This document shows positions 45,847 through 55,050 of a stretch of DNA of 64,000 nucleotides, in pieces. Position 1 is the stretch's first letter; each line of letters begins with the position of its first letter. Both the position numbers and the translations under genes were made by a program. Where the stretch lies: positions 76,387-140,386 of the forward strand of contig NZ_JASKLR010000006.1 of NCBI RefSeq assembly GCF_030124325.1, written 5' to 3'. A model generated the notes under the pieces. That model had not been told where the DNA came from. It was given only the letters and a program-made list of their open reading frames with translations, and made no database searches. The stretch is from Sinorhizobium sp. 8-89. Lineage in GTDB: Bacteria > Pseudomonadota > Alphaproteobacteria > Rhizobiales > Rhizobiaceae.

Positions 45847-47475
45847 ATGAAGGCTCTCGTCTACGAAGGACCGGGACGGAAATTCCTTGCGGAACGGCCG
45901 ATGCCCACGATCGCCACGGCGACCGACGCCATCGTAAAGATGACGAGGACCACGATCTGCGGCACCGACCTGCACATCCTCAAGGGTGACGTGCCGTCCT
46001 GCGCGCCAGGCCGCATCCTCGGCCATGAAGGCGTGGGGATCGTCGAGGAGACGGGCGCCGGAGTGACGCAGTTCACCAAGGGAGCCCGCGTCCTGATCTC
46101 CTGCATCTCCTCCTGCGGCAAGTGCGACTATTGCCGACGCGGTATGTATTCCCACTGCACCACCGGCGGCTGGATTCTCGGCAACACGATCGACGGGACC
46201 CAGGCCGAATATGTCCGCATCCCGCATGCCGACACCAGCCTTTATCCGATCCCGCAGGGCGCCGACGAGGAAGCGCTTGTCATGCTAAGCGATATTCTCC
46301 CCACAGGCTTCGAATGTGGCGTGCTGAACGGCAAGGTCCAGCCGGGCGGCACGGTCGCCATCGTCGGCTCCGGGCCGATTGGGCTGGCGGCGCTGCTAAC
46401 GGCACAGTTTTTTTCTCCGGCCGAGATCATCATGGTCGATCTCGACGAGAACCGTCTCGAGGTGGCGAAACGCTTCGGCGCCACGCAGACGCTCAGGGCG
46501 AGCGGCGATGACGCCGTGCAGCAGGTTCTGGCGCTGGCTGGAGGTAAGGGCGTCGACACCGCGATCGAGGCGGTCGGCATTCCTGTCACTTTCGATCTTT
46601 GCCAGGAGATCGTCGCGCCAGGCGGCGTCATCGCCAATATCGGTGTCCACGGCGCAAAGGCCGATCTGCATCTCGAAAAGCTGTGGTCGCAGAACATCGC
46701 GATCACCACGCGGCTGGTGGATACGGCCACGACGCCGATGCTCCTGAAGACCGTGCAGGCGGGCAAGATCGACCCGAAAAAGCTGATCACGCATCGCTTC
46801 AGCCTCGATCGGGTTCTCGATGCCTACGAGACTTTTTCCCATGCCGCAAGCACGCAGGCATTGAAGGTCATCGTCGAGATCGCCGTGGATGCGCTTCCGG
46901 CGCGGACGACCGAAGAGCTGGGCATGGTCGGCTTGTCCGCATCGGGGGCTGCCGACGTCTGGAGTTGCGATCTCCTGACCCGAACCGGGCTCGTGCTCCA
47001 TGTTCAACAGGTCCGCCCCGAGGACGAGACGCTCTTGGCGGAATTCTTCGCCCATGTGACGCCTGAAGACCTGCGCTTCCGTTTTCTGGGCGGTGTTCGC
47101 GAGGTGAGCCACGAGCGTGTCGTAGCCATGACGAGGGTCGATCACAATTTGACGGAGAACTTCCTTGCCTTTGCCGACGGTCACAAAGCGATCGCTGCAA
47201 CGGCGATGGTTGTCTGCGATCCGTCTATGGAAAAGGCAGAGGTGGCGATCTCCGTTCGAGCCGAGGACAAGCACAAGGGCATCGCCTGGGAATTGCTGCG
47301 GCATGTCGCCCGCTATGCGCAGGCACTCGGCGTCAAGACACTGGAATCGATCGAAAGCCGGGAAAACCGCGAAGCTATCGAACTCGAACGGGAACAGGGC
47401 TTTGTCGCGGTCCCCTACCCAGACGACCCGACCCTCATACTCATACGCAAGGAACTTCATCGCCTAAAGTCCTGA
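45847..47475 (+). CDS. Zinc alcohol dehydrogenase fused to a C-terminal GNAT domain
   Basis: A 542-residue fusion. Residues 1-345 are a medium-chain dehydrogenase with the catalytic-zinc Cys (TICGTDLHIL) and His-Glu (GHEGVG), four structural-zinc cysteines (CGKCDYCRRGMYSHC) and the NAD loop GSGPIGLAALL. Residues about 370-540 form a GNAT-like domain (VRPEDETLLAEFF, LRFRFLGG, KHKGIAWELL, LESIESREN). That domain is of the same type as the tail of the acyl-CoA synthetase at 23999-26698. ATG 45847 follows GAAGGAG. A FixK-like box lies 75 bp above. The acyltransferase may modify the dehydrogenase, use it for substrate channelling, or be a silent regulator. Confidence 0.9.
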   Translation: MKALVYEGPGRKFLAERPMPTIATATDAIVKMTRTTICGTDLHILKGDVPSCAPGRILGHEGVGIVEETGAGVTQFTKGARVLISCISSCGKCDYCRRGMYSHCTTGGWILGNTIDGTQAEYVRIPHADTSLYPIPQGADEEALVMLSDILPTGFECGVLNGKVQPGGTVAIVGSGPIGLAALLTAQFFSPAEIIMVDLDENRLEVAKRFGATQTLRASGDDAVQQVLALAGGKGVDTAIEAVGIPVTFDLCQEIVAPGGVIANIGVHGAKADLHLEKLWSQNIAITTRLVDTATTPMLLKTVQAGKIDPKKLITHRFSLDRVLDAYETFSHAASTQALKVIVEIAVDALPARTTEELGMVGLSASGAADVWSCDLLTRTGLVLHVQQVRPEDETLLAEFFAHVTPEDLRFRFLGGVREVSHERVVAMTRVDHNLTENFLAFADGHKAIAATAMVVCDPSMEKAEVAISVRAEDKHKGIAWELLRHVARYAQALGVKTLESIESRENREAIELEREQGFVAVPYPDDPTLILIRKELHRLKS

Positions 47476-47972
47476 TCGAAGACCGGCTGGGAGGTCGACC
47501 TCACTCTGTGTGGGGGCTCACTCGCCGTCGGGGATGATGCCGTCATGGGCGCGTCTTCGAACGAATACGTGCGCCAGGGAACGGCCGTCAAATGGGCCGC
47601 CCGGCGGCAGTGCTGACGCACTCCTCGAGTTCGCTGAAGGTGTGATGGAGGTGAGGTAGCCTCGATGCTCCCCCTCTTCACCGGTCACTGGTCCGCAGCA
47701 GCGGCAGCAAAGGAAAATTGAAGTGGTCTGAACAGCCGATCGTCATGATGCGATCGGAGCCTAGCAATCAACGCCTTTGGCGAGTCAAGCGGCCGGGCGA
47801 TTCCATCTGCGGTCGTTCCGATCGTGATCGATTCATCCACCAACATGGGGCCGCAAGCCGGGCGCGCGCGCTGTCTCGTCTACCAGAGCGCGCCGGTAAA
47901 CGGTTCCGGGCTAATTCGTAGAGGGGCGGTGGGTAAGGAGACCGCGACAATATCTCCGCCGCGACAGTCCGC
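47476..47972. other. 497-bp intergenic region without recognisable gene
   Basis: No family match in either strand. A 67-codon frame from TTG 47718 has AAAGGAAAA upstream but no recognisable composition. The palindrome GAGGTCGACCTC near 47500 is too short to assign. Confidence 0.4.
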
Positions 47973-48182
47973 CTAGGCTTCAGGCACGTTCTCTTCCTGA
48001 CGCGAGCGTCTATGCGCCGCGTTGTCGCGGCCATAATGAACCATGCGCAGGAGCGGACAAGCGAGTACGAGCAGATAAGGAAGATAGCCGAGTACCTGCA
48101 GCCGATATTCTGAAAGGAGTAGAAATCCTGAACCAAAAAGTGCCCCGACGGTCAGCTCGATAACTGTCTTCGAACGCCACAT
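47973..48182 (-). CDS. Small DUF2933-family membrane protein
   Basis: A 69-residue protein with one or two helices (ELTVGALFGSGFLLL and LGYLPYLLVLACPLLR), the second carrying the P-Y-L-L-V-L-A-C-P pattern of DUF2933. ATG 48182 follows GAGGGAATCGCC. The boxes at 48425 and 48566 lie about 250 bp away; control by them is possible but unproven. The function is unknown. Confidence 0.72.
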   Translation of the reverse strand: MWRSKTVIELTVGALFGSGFLLLSEYRLQVLGYLPYLLVLACPLLRMVHYGRDNAAHRRSRQEENVPEA

Positions 48183-48424
48183 TGGCGATTCCCTCGCGGT
48201 GGCGCCGACTTGGCGCGAGCTCGGTTGTGTTTTGCAGGTCAACAATGTGAACTCCCGTCCGTCCCGCTCAGTTCGGCTTCGGGATGATACGCCTCTTCTG
48301 CAGGGCTTGGTGCCGCGCGCAAACGTGGCGCGCTTGCCAGCCGGATGGTTTGTGGTGTCGACATTTCGCCTCTTCTCTGGCCAGTAACGACCTACGAGGA
48401 TATGGCTGCCGAGATATTTACATC

Positions 48425-48438
48425 TTGACGCGGATCAA
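48425..48438. promoter_or_regulatory. FixK/Fnr-type box, target unclear
   Basis: TTGACGCGGATCAA. Minus-strand start would be near 48390 (toward DUF2933), plus-strand near 48473. Confidence 0.65.
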
Positions 48439-48565
48439 AGTGGACCGCCCCAGTCGCGCCGTCCGGCACTTCAGCCGCAATCGCTGATCAGTATCCATCG
48501 AATCCGACTTCTCTAGAGCGACACACTCGATAGCCGCCCCAGTGGACTACAATCACTGCGTGTCT

Positions 48566-48579
48566 TTGACACCCGTCAA
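48566..48579. promoter_or_regulatory. FixK/Fnr-type box upstream of a small ORF
   Basis: TTGACACCCGTCAA; predicted start near 48614, 34 bases before ATG 48648. Confidence 0.7.
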
Positions 48580-48647
48580 AGCCTCCTGTCCGGATCCCGG
48601 CCAATGTCTTGTCGAAGACGACTTCAAACTTCGGGAGGAGATATATC

Positions 48648-48806
48648 ATGGCCGCCACCGACCTTTCGACGCCCCCCGCGCCTACCTTATACGACACATC
48701 GCGCTCCTTTCGACCAGAGACAATGATGTTTTTCCCAAACACCATCTCGGCCCAAACTTGCCAGCTTAAATACGTCGGGCTACTGCGGCGGCTGCAGCCC
48801 GCTTGA
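48648..48806 (+). CDS. Small hypothetical protein, 52 residues
   Basis: The strong ribosome site GGGAGGAG (48633-48640) before ATG 48648 and the FixK-like box 70 bp above give this short frame good support as a translated gene. The product is rich in Ser/Thr/Pro at its start (MAATDLSTPPAPTLYDTS) and has a single cysteine. No family is recognised. It may be a truncated gene rather than a native small protein. Confidence 0.5.
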   Translation: MAATDLSTPPAPTLYDTSRSFRPETMMFFPNTISAQTCQLKYVGLLRRLQPA

Positions 48807-48953
48807 AATCAAATCGTGCCGTTGAGCGTTCGTTCCGCAATGTATCATCCGCCAAAGTCCGGCGAGTTAAGGCCACGACCGTATGATATTTGCGGTCGGC
48901 GCAGGTGATGAACATCGGCTAGTAGCCATCCGCGGGTTTAGCGGAGGGTCGCA

Positions 48954-49417
48954 ACGTTCGAACATCGCGAGAAAATCGCAATTTTCATCGACGGCGCCAT
49001 CTCTATGCTACGTCAAAGAGGCTTGGCTTCGAAGGTCGATTTCCGCAAACCTATAGCGGCCTTTCAAAAGCGCGGCTACCTGGCTGGGGCCTACTATCAC
49101 ACAGTCCTGATCGGAGATCAGGAAGCTCGTCCTATCCACCCGCTGATCGACTGGCTCGACTATGATGGATATCACGTCGTCACCAAGCCCGCCAAGGAAT
49201 TCACCGACTCGTTCGGCCAGCGCAGGCTCAAGGGCAACGTGAACGTGGAGCTCGCGATCGGCGCGATTGAAACATGCGAACTCGTCGTTCATCTCTTGAT
49301 GTTCTCGGGAGACGGCCACTTCACGAGGCTTGTCACGGCGCTGCAGCGGTCTCGAGCATATCCACCAAGCGGCCGATGATTGCAGACGAGCTACGGCGTG
49401 AGGCCGATATTTCATAG
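48954..49417 (+). pseudogene. NYN/LabA-type nuclease remnant, start codon lost
   Basis: Frame 48954 onward gives FEHREKIAIFIDGA, then the ordered NYN core (RGYLAGAYYHTVLI, PLIDWLDYDGYHVVTKP, KGNVNVELAI, MFSGDGHFTRLV). The conserved Asp in FIDG remains, but the next Asn is Ile, and GDGDF is GDGHF. The usual start position holds ACG (48954-48956), six bases after GGAGGG. After LVTALQR a frame change is needed to recover the PMIADELRREADI tail, then TAG at 49415. ATG 49005 would remove the first catalytic strand. The gene is probably dead. Confidence 0.7.
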
Positions 49418-49805
49418 GCGAAATACGCCGCGAGCACCCAGAGCCCGTGGCAAGCGGCAATGAAAAACTGCGGGCCGTTGACGCATAAGGATCCTAAAGA
49501 GGCGACTGATACAAGCCACAGCACCCGCCCACCGCTATGCACCGGCACTCTCGCGAATCGGTCAACACCGGACCTGCGGCGCGACTTCGGCGATGCTCGG
49601 CCGAAGGAGAAGGTGAAGCGCTCCTCAAGAGGAGTGCAAAGCTTAGAGGCCGCCGCAGTCGCCTATATTCGCGAGCGCCAGAGATTCTCCAGCATCATTT
49701 GAGGGCGGCACCAATCACGCCAGGAACGTACCGATCACCAGCACGGCGACTTGTCTCCTGAGTTGAAGTGGAGACAAGCCAAGATCGGAACTTTTCTCAA
49801 AATTA
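49418..49805. other. 388-bp intergenic region with a hairpin
   Basis: No gene is recognised. CTTGTCTCC (49750-49758) and GGAGACAAG (49770-49778) form a 9-bp stem with an 11-base loop downstream of the minus-strand kinase gene. No T-run follows. Confidence 0.45.
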
Positions 49806-50859
49806 TCAACATGGCCGTTGCCTGAAACTAATCGTTGCGCATGTGCCTTGACCCGGAGTGCAACTCACCTTGAGATCGGCTTTAGAGTTTTCGTGCAGCG
49901 ATTGCACGATCAACTCGCCAAGTTTGCCGGGCTTGGGCCAAGTCTCCCCGTCCGGGAAACCTATTCCGTCGTCCGCAACGATCACGCGATAAGCACCGTC
50001 TTCAAAAGTGCTTCGCAGAGTGATCACCCCTCCTTCTCGCCCCGCAAAAGCGTGCTTGAGCGCGTTGGTGAGCAGTTCGTTGACGACAAGCCCGGTTGGC
50101 ATCGCCACGTCAATCGTAACAGGATAGGGGTCGATTTTCATGTCGAGGCTAACCCCATCGCAAGCGTTCGATGCCATGACAGCGGATGCGATCTGACCGA
50201 TATAGATGCCAAGATCGACGTTCTGGCTGCTCCCTCCCTTTGCGAGGGTCTGATACAGCGTGGTCAGTGCTTCAATACGGCCGGCCAACCTTTCGAAGGA
50301 CTGCGTGTCCGGGGCCGGATTGCTGCGTGCTTCGAGCCGGATTAGTGCCGTTATCATCTGAAGGTTGTTCTTCACCCGATGTTGCAGCTCGCTAATTAGG
50401 AGATCCTGCTCTTTGATACGTTTTTCGAGCTCCTCGCGTTCGGCCTGCTTGTGCTCGGTCACATCCACAAGTGCGACGAGGCGAAAACACGGCTGCCCCT
50501 CGTCGTCTTCAACAACGTTTGAATAAACGTCGATTATGATGGTCGTGTCACCGGCACTTCTTTTGAAGGTTCCGACGCGATCGGTCTGGATAACGACGGC
50601 CTGACCGAGCGATGACAGGCTCTGCTTCAAGCACGCCCCACTCTCTGTTCGCAACCTCCGCCGCGGTCAGTCCTGAAAGGCTCTCGAACTCAGGGTTGGC
50701 GTAGATAATCCGCTCGCCCCGAGCACCGATCTTAGAGATGACGAGAGCGATCGGCACTTGGTCGAGAAATCGCTTGAACTGTTCGTTCTCGAGAGCTTCC
50801 GCAAGATCGGCATTGTCGAGAAGTCGGTCGACTTGTTCCGGCAAATTGTCGGAGGTCAT
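49806..50859 (-). pseudogene. PAS sensor histidine kinase (HisKA_2 type), frameshifted
   Basis: ATG 50859 opens MTSDNLPEQVDRLLDNADLA and a PAS domain (FLDQVPIALVISKIG, ANPEFESLSGLTAAEV). The frame is lost near 50640. The rest continues in another frame: the PAS end (GTFKRSAGD, LVALVDVTEHKQAE), the HisKA_2 box ELQHRVKNNLQMITALIRLEARS and the ATPase domain (VVNELLTNALKHAF, VADDGIGFP). Apart from this one shift it is full length, so a sequencing error is possible. It belongs to the light/stress-sensor kinase class, soluble. Confidence 0.78.
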
Positions 50860-51184
50860 TTCGAGTCCCCAGTTAGGAATAGAAGTGTAACAGAAACATC
50901 GAAGCGGTGGACCAAAATGCCTCAGGAGCAATATCGGCCTGCGCGCGGGTATCATGACGCCGTCTGTGCACGCCGCCCCCGGTAAGCCCAACACGGGCCA
51001 GCGCGCAATCGCGAGCCTCTCCCAGCCATTCTCGGCATCGGGAATGGCGGTGCTGGATCTCAGAGCTCGGGTGGCAGTACCGGCGGCGTCGCCGCTCGGA
51101 GTACGACGACCCTTGCAGCGTATGCAGGGTGGCGGCACCGCTCAAGGGCCTGGGCCGGCGACGAGATAAGGCCTCATCACGACG
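50860..51184. other. 325-bp region between the kinase and cco operon ends
   Basis: No gene is recognised. A long minus-strand frame extends the kinase upstream to 51138 but has no family character. Confidence 0.4.
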
Positions 51185-51526
51185 TCAACTGAGCGTGGTC
51201 AGGTTTGCCCTCGAGGTTGAATCGGCCGTTCGTTTCGGCGCACTGACGCCGCGCAACACGCCGATGGCGGCCCCTATCGTTCCGCCCGTGACCACCCCTG
51301 CCGATCCACCGGCAAGGGTGGCAATAAGGCAATTGAGGACTGAGGCACCCGTCCCTGAACCGGATGAAAAGAAGAACCCGGCGGCGAGGCCAGCCAAGGC
51401 TCCGATAGTCCCGAGCGCTATCGCGAACAGGGTAACGGACTCCGAAGGATCGATCTGCCGGTCTGGCTGCTCGTGCTGCTCCGGAGAGCGGTCATCGTCC
51501 ACGCGTTCATCTATGTCCTGTTGCAT
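51185..51526 (-). CDS. Small membrane protein, glycine-zipper type (hypothetical)
   Basis: A 113-residue protein with an acidic, disordered N-terminus (about 1-28) and two glycine-rich hydrophobic segments (FAIALGTIGALAGLAAGFFF and AGGSAGVVTGGTIGAAIGVL). ATG 51526 follows GGAGGCGAA and overlaps the end of ccoS by 16 bp, so it is probably the last gene of the oxidase operon. No family is recognised. Confidence 0.65.
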   Translation of the reverse strand: MQQDIDERVDDDRSPEQHEQPDRQIDPSESVTLFAIALGTIGALAGLAAGFFFSSGSGTGASVLNCLIATLAGGSAGVVTGGTIGAAIGVLRGVSAPKRTADSTSRANLTTLS

Positions 51527-51771
51527 TTCGCCTCCGAGGGGAGCTTTTTAGGATCCTGTCGTCTTTCATCGGAAACGCCACCGCACTCGGCCAGTTCCTT
51601 CCGAAGCGATCCTGTCGGCGCCGTCACCTCGTCCTCATCCGCCAACAGGACCCGTTCCGCGGCTCCGTCGAGATCCTCATATTGCCCGGATTTCAACGAC
51701 CAGAAAAACGCGCCCAGCCCCACTACGCCCATCGCCAATGCTACCGGTATGAGGACAGCAAGATAACTCAT
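51511..51771 (-). CDS. ccoS: Cytochrome oxidase maturation protein CcoS/FixS
   Basis: An 86-residue protein with one N-terminal helix (LAVLIPVALAMGVVGLGAFF) and the family signature FWSLKSGQYEDLDG just after it. It is needed to assemble cofactors into cbb3 oxidase. The tail is longer than in many CcoS proteins. ATG 51771 overlaps the FixI stop by 4 bp, so translation is coupled. Confidence 0.9.
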   Translation of the reverse strand: MSYLAVLIPVALAMGVVGLGAFFWSLKSGQYEDLDGAAERVLLADEDEVTAPTGSLRKELAECGGVSDERRQDPKKLPSEAKCNRT

Positions 51772-54038
51772 GTCTTTACCGACGCTGCCTCTGTCGTCTG
51801 GATGATGTCGCGACGCATGCGGGTTCGCGCGCCGAGGCGGAGCGCATTCCCGACGACCGCGATCGAGGATAGAGACATGGAGATCGCAGCAGCGACCGGT
51901 GTGACCTGCCCGGCAATGGCAAAGGGCACGCTGACGATATTATAGGCCACCGCCATCGCGAAATTCTGGCGTATCAGAGCATCGGCTCGCGCTGCAGTCT
52001 CCTTGATTTCCCGGATCGCCAGCAGGCTGCGTGAGAGGAAAACAAAGTCGGATGCGTTCCGCCCGACGTCCGCGGCGGACGAGGGGGCAATCGACACATG
52101 CGCCGCCGCCAACGCCGGAGCATCGTTGAGCCCGTCGCCGATCATCAGCACCTTGCGGTTCTCGCTCGCCAATGTCCGGATGAGGTCGACCTTTTCACCT
52201 GGAAGCAATTCGGCCGCGAAGTCGTTCACTGCCAGTTGGTGGGCAACGGACGAGACGGCGGCATAGCGATCTCCTGACGCGATGCGCACGGAAAGGCCGG
52301 CGGCACGCAGGGCGCCAACGAGTTCCCGAGCGCCCGGGCGCAGCGGGTCCTCGAATTCGAAGACTGCAAGCTCATGGCCGTTCTTCGACAATACCGATGT
52401 TGTTGAGTTTCCCTCGTCGGCACTCGGCGAGAACGCTGAAGAGGCCCAGGTCGGCCGCCCGAGGCGATAGACGACCTCCCCTGTCCTCGCCTCTATACCG
52501 TGCCCATGCACCTCCTTCAGGCTGTCGAATGACGCACGAGCGACTTGCCTGCCAGCCGCGGCAACTATCGCGACAGAGGCGGGATGTTTCGACGACCTGG
52601 CCATAGCGGCCGCCAGGGACAGTACCTCCGGCGGAATGCTGCCAACGTTGACGAGACGCATTTCGCCCAACGTGAGCGTTCCGGTCTTGTCGAACAGCAC
52701 CGTATCGATGTCGGTCAGTCTTTCTAATGCGGATCCCTCGCGAACCATGACCCCCTGCTCGAAGAGCCGGCGTACGGCGACGACCTGGACCATCGGGACC
52801 GCGAGCCCGAGTGCGCACGGACAGGTGATGATCAGCACGGCGATGCCGATGGTGATCGCCTTGTGGAGATCGCCGGTCGCATAGAGCCAGACGCACAACG
52901 ACACCAAGGCCAGCCCGTGAACGACGGGGGCATAGAGCGTAGCGGCGCGATCGGCCAGCCGGCGGTAGGTCGAGCGCCCGCTTTCTGCCGCCTCCATCAT
53001 GCGCGCCATCTCGCCAAGGAAGGAATCGTCTGCCGAGCTGGTCGCCCGCAAGGTGAGCGGGTTGGACAGGTTCATCACGCCGGCCCGTATCTCGATGCCC
53101 TGTACTGCGTGTCTCCAGCAGCTCTCGCCGGAGACGAGCGAATAATCGAGCTCGGACGCCCCCGCTACGACGACACTGTCGACCGGCACTCGGTCGCCCG
53201 CAGCTACGAGAAGATGCATTCCTGGTCGAATTTCGGGAAGCGGGAGGTAGCTGACGGCGCCATCTGCTGTCACGACGTTGGCACCCTGGGGAGAGAGCCT
53301 TGCCAGTGCGCCGACGGCCGAACGCGCCCTGCCCCGCATCATCTGATCCAGTGTCCGGCCCGCCAGCAGAACAAACAGCAAGGAGACGCTCGCGTCAAAA
53401 TAGGCGTATGGTGCATTCTGAAGCATATCATAGACGCTTAGCGCGAAGGCAAGGACAACGCCGACGCTGATCGGAACGTCCATGTTGGTTCGGCCGCGCC
53501 TCAATGCAGCCCAGGCCGAGCGATAGAATACTCTGCCGGAATAGACCATCGCCGGCAGAGCGAGCGCCGCCGAGATCATGTGGAATGCATGTCGCGTCGC
53601 GGGATCCGTTCCAAACCAGACCGAAACAGACAGGATCATGATGTTCATCGCCGAAAACCCGGCGACTGCGAGCGCTTTCAAGAGAGACGAAAGCACCGGG
53701 TCTTGCGCGCCTTCCTCCGAAGAAGCCAAGTGCGCGCAATAGCCGACCTTTTCGAGCTCGGCCGAAAAATCCGGGCTCTCATCAGCCTTGCCGCGCCAGT
53801 TGATGGTAACTCGCTTCGTTGACAGGTTGACCCGGGCGAGTTCGACGCCGCGGACTCTCCTCAGGACGCTTTCGACGGCCGCAATACAGGCGGCGCAGTG
53901 GACGTCGGGCAGCGCCAAGACGGTTTGGCGGAGGCCGCCGCCGAGATCCCGGCTCGCCAAGCCGATTTCTTTCGCGCCAGAAGTGCTCCGGGCAGTGTCC
54001 TCGGCGAGTGGAACAGCGATGCCAGTGCAGCAGGACAT
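51768..54038 (-). CDS. fixI: Copper-type P1B ATPase FixI/CcoI
   Basis: A 756-residue ATPase that supplies copper for cbb3 oxidase assembly. An N-terminal metal-binding domain has CAAC (HCAACIAAVESVL), an actuator motif SGES, the sixth-helix copper motif ITCPCALGL, phosphorylation motif FDKTGTLTLG and hinge GDGLNDAPAL. Motif order and length fit FixI. It is preceded 2 bp upstream by the DUF2189 gene and followed by ccoS. It is the fourth P-type ATPase in the window. Confidence 0.93.
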   Translation of the reverse strand: MSCCTGIAVPLAEDTARSTSGAKEIGLASRDLGGGLRQTVLALPDVHCAACIAAVESVLRRVRGVELARVNLSTKRVTINWRGKADESPDFSAELEKVGYCAHLASSEEGAQDPVLSSLLKALAVAGFSAMNIMILSVSVWFGTDPATRHAFHMISAALALPAMVYSGRVFYRSAWAALRRGRTNMDVPISVGVVLAFALSVYDMLQNAPYAYFDASVSLLFVLLAGRTLDQMMRGRARSAVGALARLSPQGANVVTADGAVSYLPLPEIRPGMHLLVAAGDRVPVDSVVVAGASELDYSLVSGESCWRHAVQGIEIRAGVMNLSNPLTLRATSSADDSFLGEMARMMEAAESGRSTYRRLADRAATLYAPVVHGLALVSLCVWLYATGDLHKAITIGIAVLIITCPCALGLAVPMVQVVAVRRLFEQGVMVREGSALERLTDIDTVLFDKTGTLTLGEMRLVNVGSIPPEVLSLAAAMARSSKHPASVAIVAAAGRQVARASFDSLKEVHGHGIEARTGEVVYRLGRPTWASSAFSPSADEGNSTTSVLSKNGHELAVFEFEDPLRPGARELVGALRAAGLSVRIASGDRYAAVSSVAHQLAVNDFAAELLPGEKVDLIRTLASENRKVLMIGDGLNDAPALAAAHVSIAPSSAADVGRNASDFVFLSRSLLAIREIKETAARADALIRQNFAMAVAYNIVSVPFAIAGQVTPVAAAISMSLSSIAVVGNALRLGARTRMRRDIIQTTEAASVKT

Positions 54039-54040
54039 GA

Positions 54041-54841
54041 CTATCGCATCGCTTTATAGGCGTGCCAGGTTGCGTGACCGAGCAGCGGGAAGATCACGAT
54101 GAGGCCGATGAGTGCCGTCGCGACGCTGACCAGGAACAAGGCCAAAACGATCGCGCCCCAGACGAGCATCGGACGGAGATTGTTCCACACTAGCGCAACA
54201 CTCACGCCCATTGCCGTGAATGCGTCGATGCGTTGGTCGAGCAGCATCGGAACCGAGAACACGCTGATCGCGAACGAAAACCCGGCAAACAGCGCTCCTA
54301 CAAAGATGCCGACTAGGAGCATCGCCCAACCGGCGGGCGTCGTCAGCAGCAATTGCGTGACATGCCCTAGCCCCGGAAAAGGCCGCACGCCGAAAAACAA
54401 GGCATAGATGAGCACCGCCGCGCGCATCCAAAGCAGCATCAGCATGCACAGAAGCATTCCAGTAAAAAGCACCTGAGCCCCAGCAGCCGGCCTCACACGC
54501 AGCATGCTTCCGAGGCTTACGGGCTGCGCTTGTTCAAGGCGCGAGCTCTTCAGGTAGAGGCCCGCGCCCAGCAGAGGTGCGACGATCATGAAACCTGCCA
54601 TCGCCGGAAACAGGAAATAGTCGCGTCCGGTGGCAAACAGGAACCAGACGATCAGAAAGGAAACGGCGAAGACCCCTGCCCCATAGGCAAGGCTGGGGAT
54701 CGGGTAGGTGATCAGGTCGCGCCAGCCTTTGGCGAGCCACTCGAAAGGCGCCTTCGCAGGAAGATGCCGTTGCCATTTCGGATTCCAGGTCTCCTCTATG
54801 CCTGAGACCTCGCCGATGAAACTCCGTGACTTCTCTGCCAT
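54041..54841 (-). CDS. DUF2189 integral membrane protein in the cbb3 operon
   Basis: A 266-residue protein with about six hydrophobic segments and the N-terminal W-L-A-K-G-W-R-D-L pattern (EWLAKGWRDL) of DUF2189. It stands where fixG and fixH would be expected between fixP and fixI; neither is present. ATG 54841 follows GGAGGGGCAC; the ORF start at 54862 is not needed. Its function is unknown, but coexpression with the oxidase suggests an assembly or membrane-environment role. Confidence 0.8.
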   Translation of the reverse strand: MAEKSRSFIGEVSGIEETWNPKWQRHLPAKAPFEWLAKGWRDLITYPIPSLAYGAGVFAVSFLIVWFLFATGRDYFLFPAMAGFMIVAPLLGAGLYLKSSRLEQAQPVSLGSMLRVRPAAGAQVLFTGMLLCMLMLLWMRAAVLIYALFFGVRPFPGLGHVTQLLLTTPAGWAMLLVGIFVGALFAGFSFAISVFSVPMLLDQRIDAFTAMGVSVALVWNNLRPMLVWGAIVLALFLVSVATALIGLIVIFPLLGHATWHAYKAMR

Positions 54842-54858
54842 GTGCCCCTCCACGACGG

Positions 54859-55050
54859 TCAACAGGACGATTTTGCCGCTCGGTACTGTCCCGCCGCCGA
54901 CCCCGGCTCCTTAAGATGCGGGATACAGCCGGGATCGCTTTGAACTGCGACGTAAAGCAAGTGGGCGTTGGCTCCGACGAAGATGGCCGCCGCCAGCACT
55001 ATCCAGAAGAGCAGCCCTCTTCTCACCGGTCCTGCGACTGCCTTCGTCAT
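54859..55050 (-). CDS. Small single-pass membrane protein in the cbb3 operon
   Basis: A 63-residue protein with one helix (LLFWIVLAAAIFVGANAHLLYVA) and a short tail with QSDPGCIPHL. ATG 55050 overlaps the ccoP stop (ATGA), so it is translationally coupled. No family is firmly recognised. It may be an accessory subunit or assembly factor. Confidence 0.72.
   Translation of the reverse strand: MTKAVAGPVRRGLLFWIVLAAAIFVGANAHLLYVAVQSDPGCIPHLKEPGSAAGQYRAAKSSC

Larger units (their letters stand above)
48183..48647. other. 465-bp intergenic region with two FixK-like boxes
   Basis: Two boxes (48425-48438 and 48566-48579) lie between the DUF2933 gene and a small open frame at 48648. Nothing else is recognised. 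Confidence 0.5.

Noticed and set aside
47718-47921. 67-codon plus-strand frame from TTG 47718
   Set aside because: A purine-rich stretch precedes it, but the product has no hydrophobic core, no family and a poor start.
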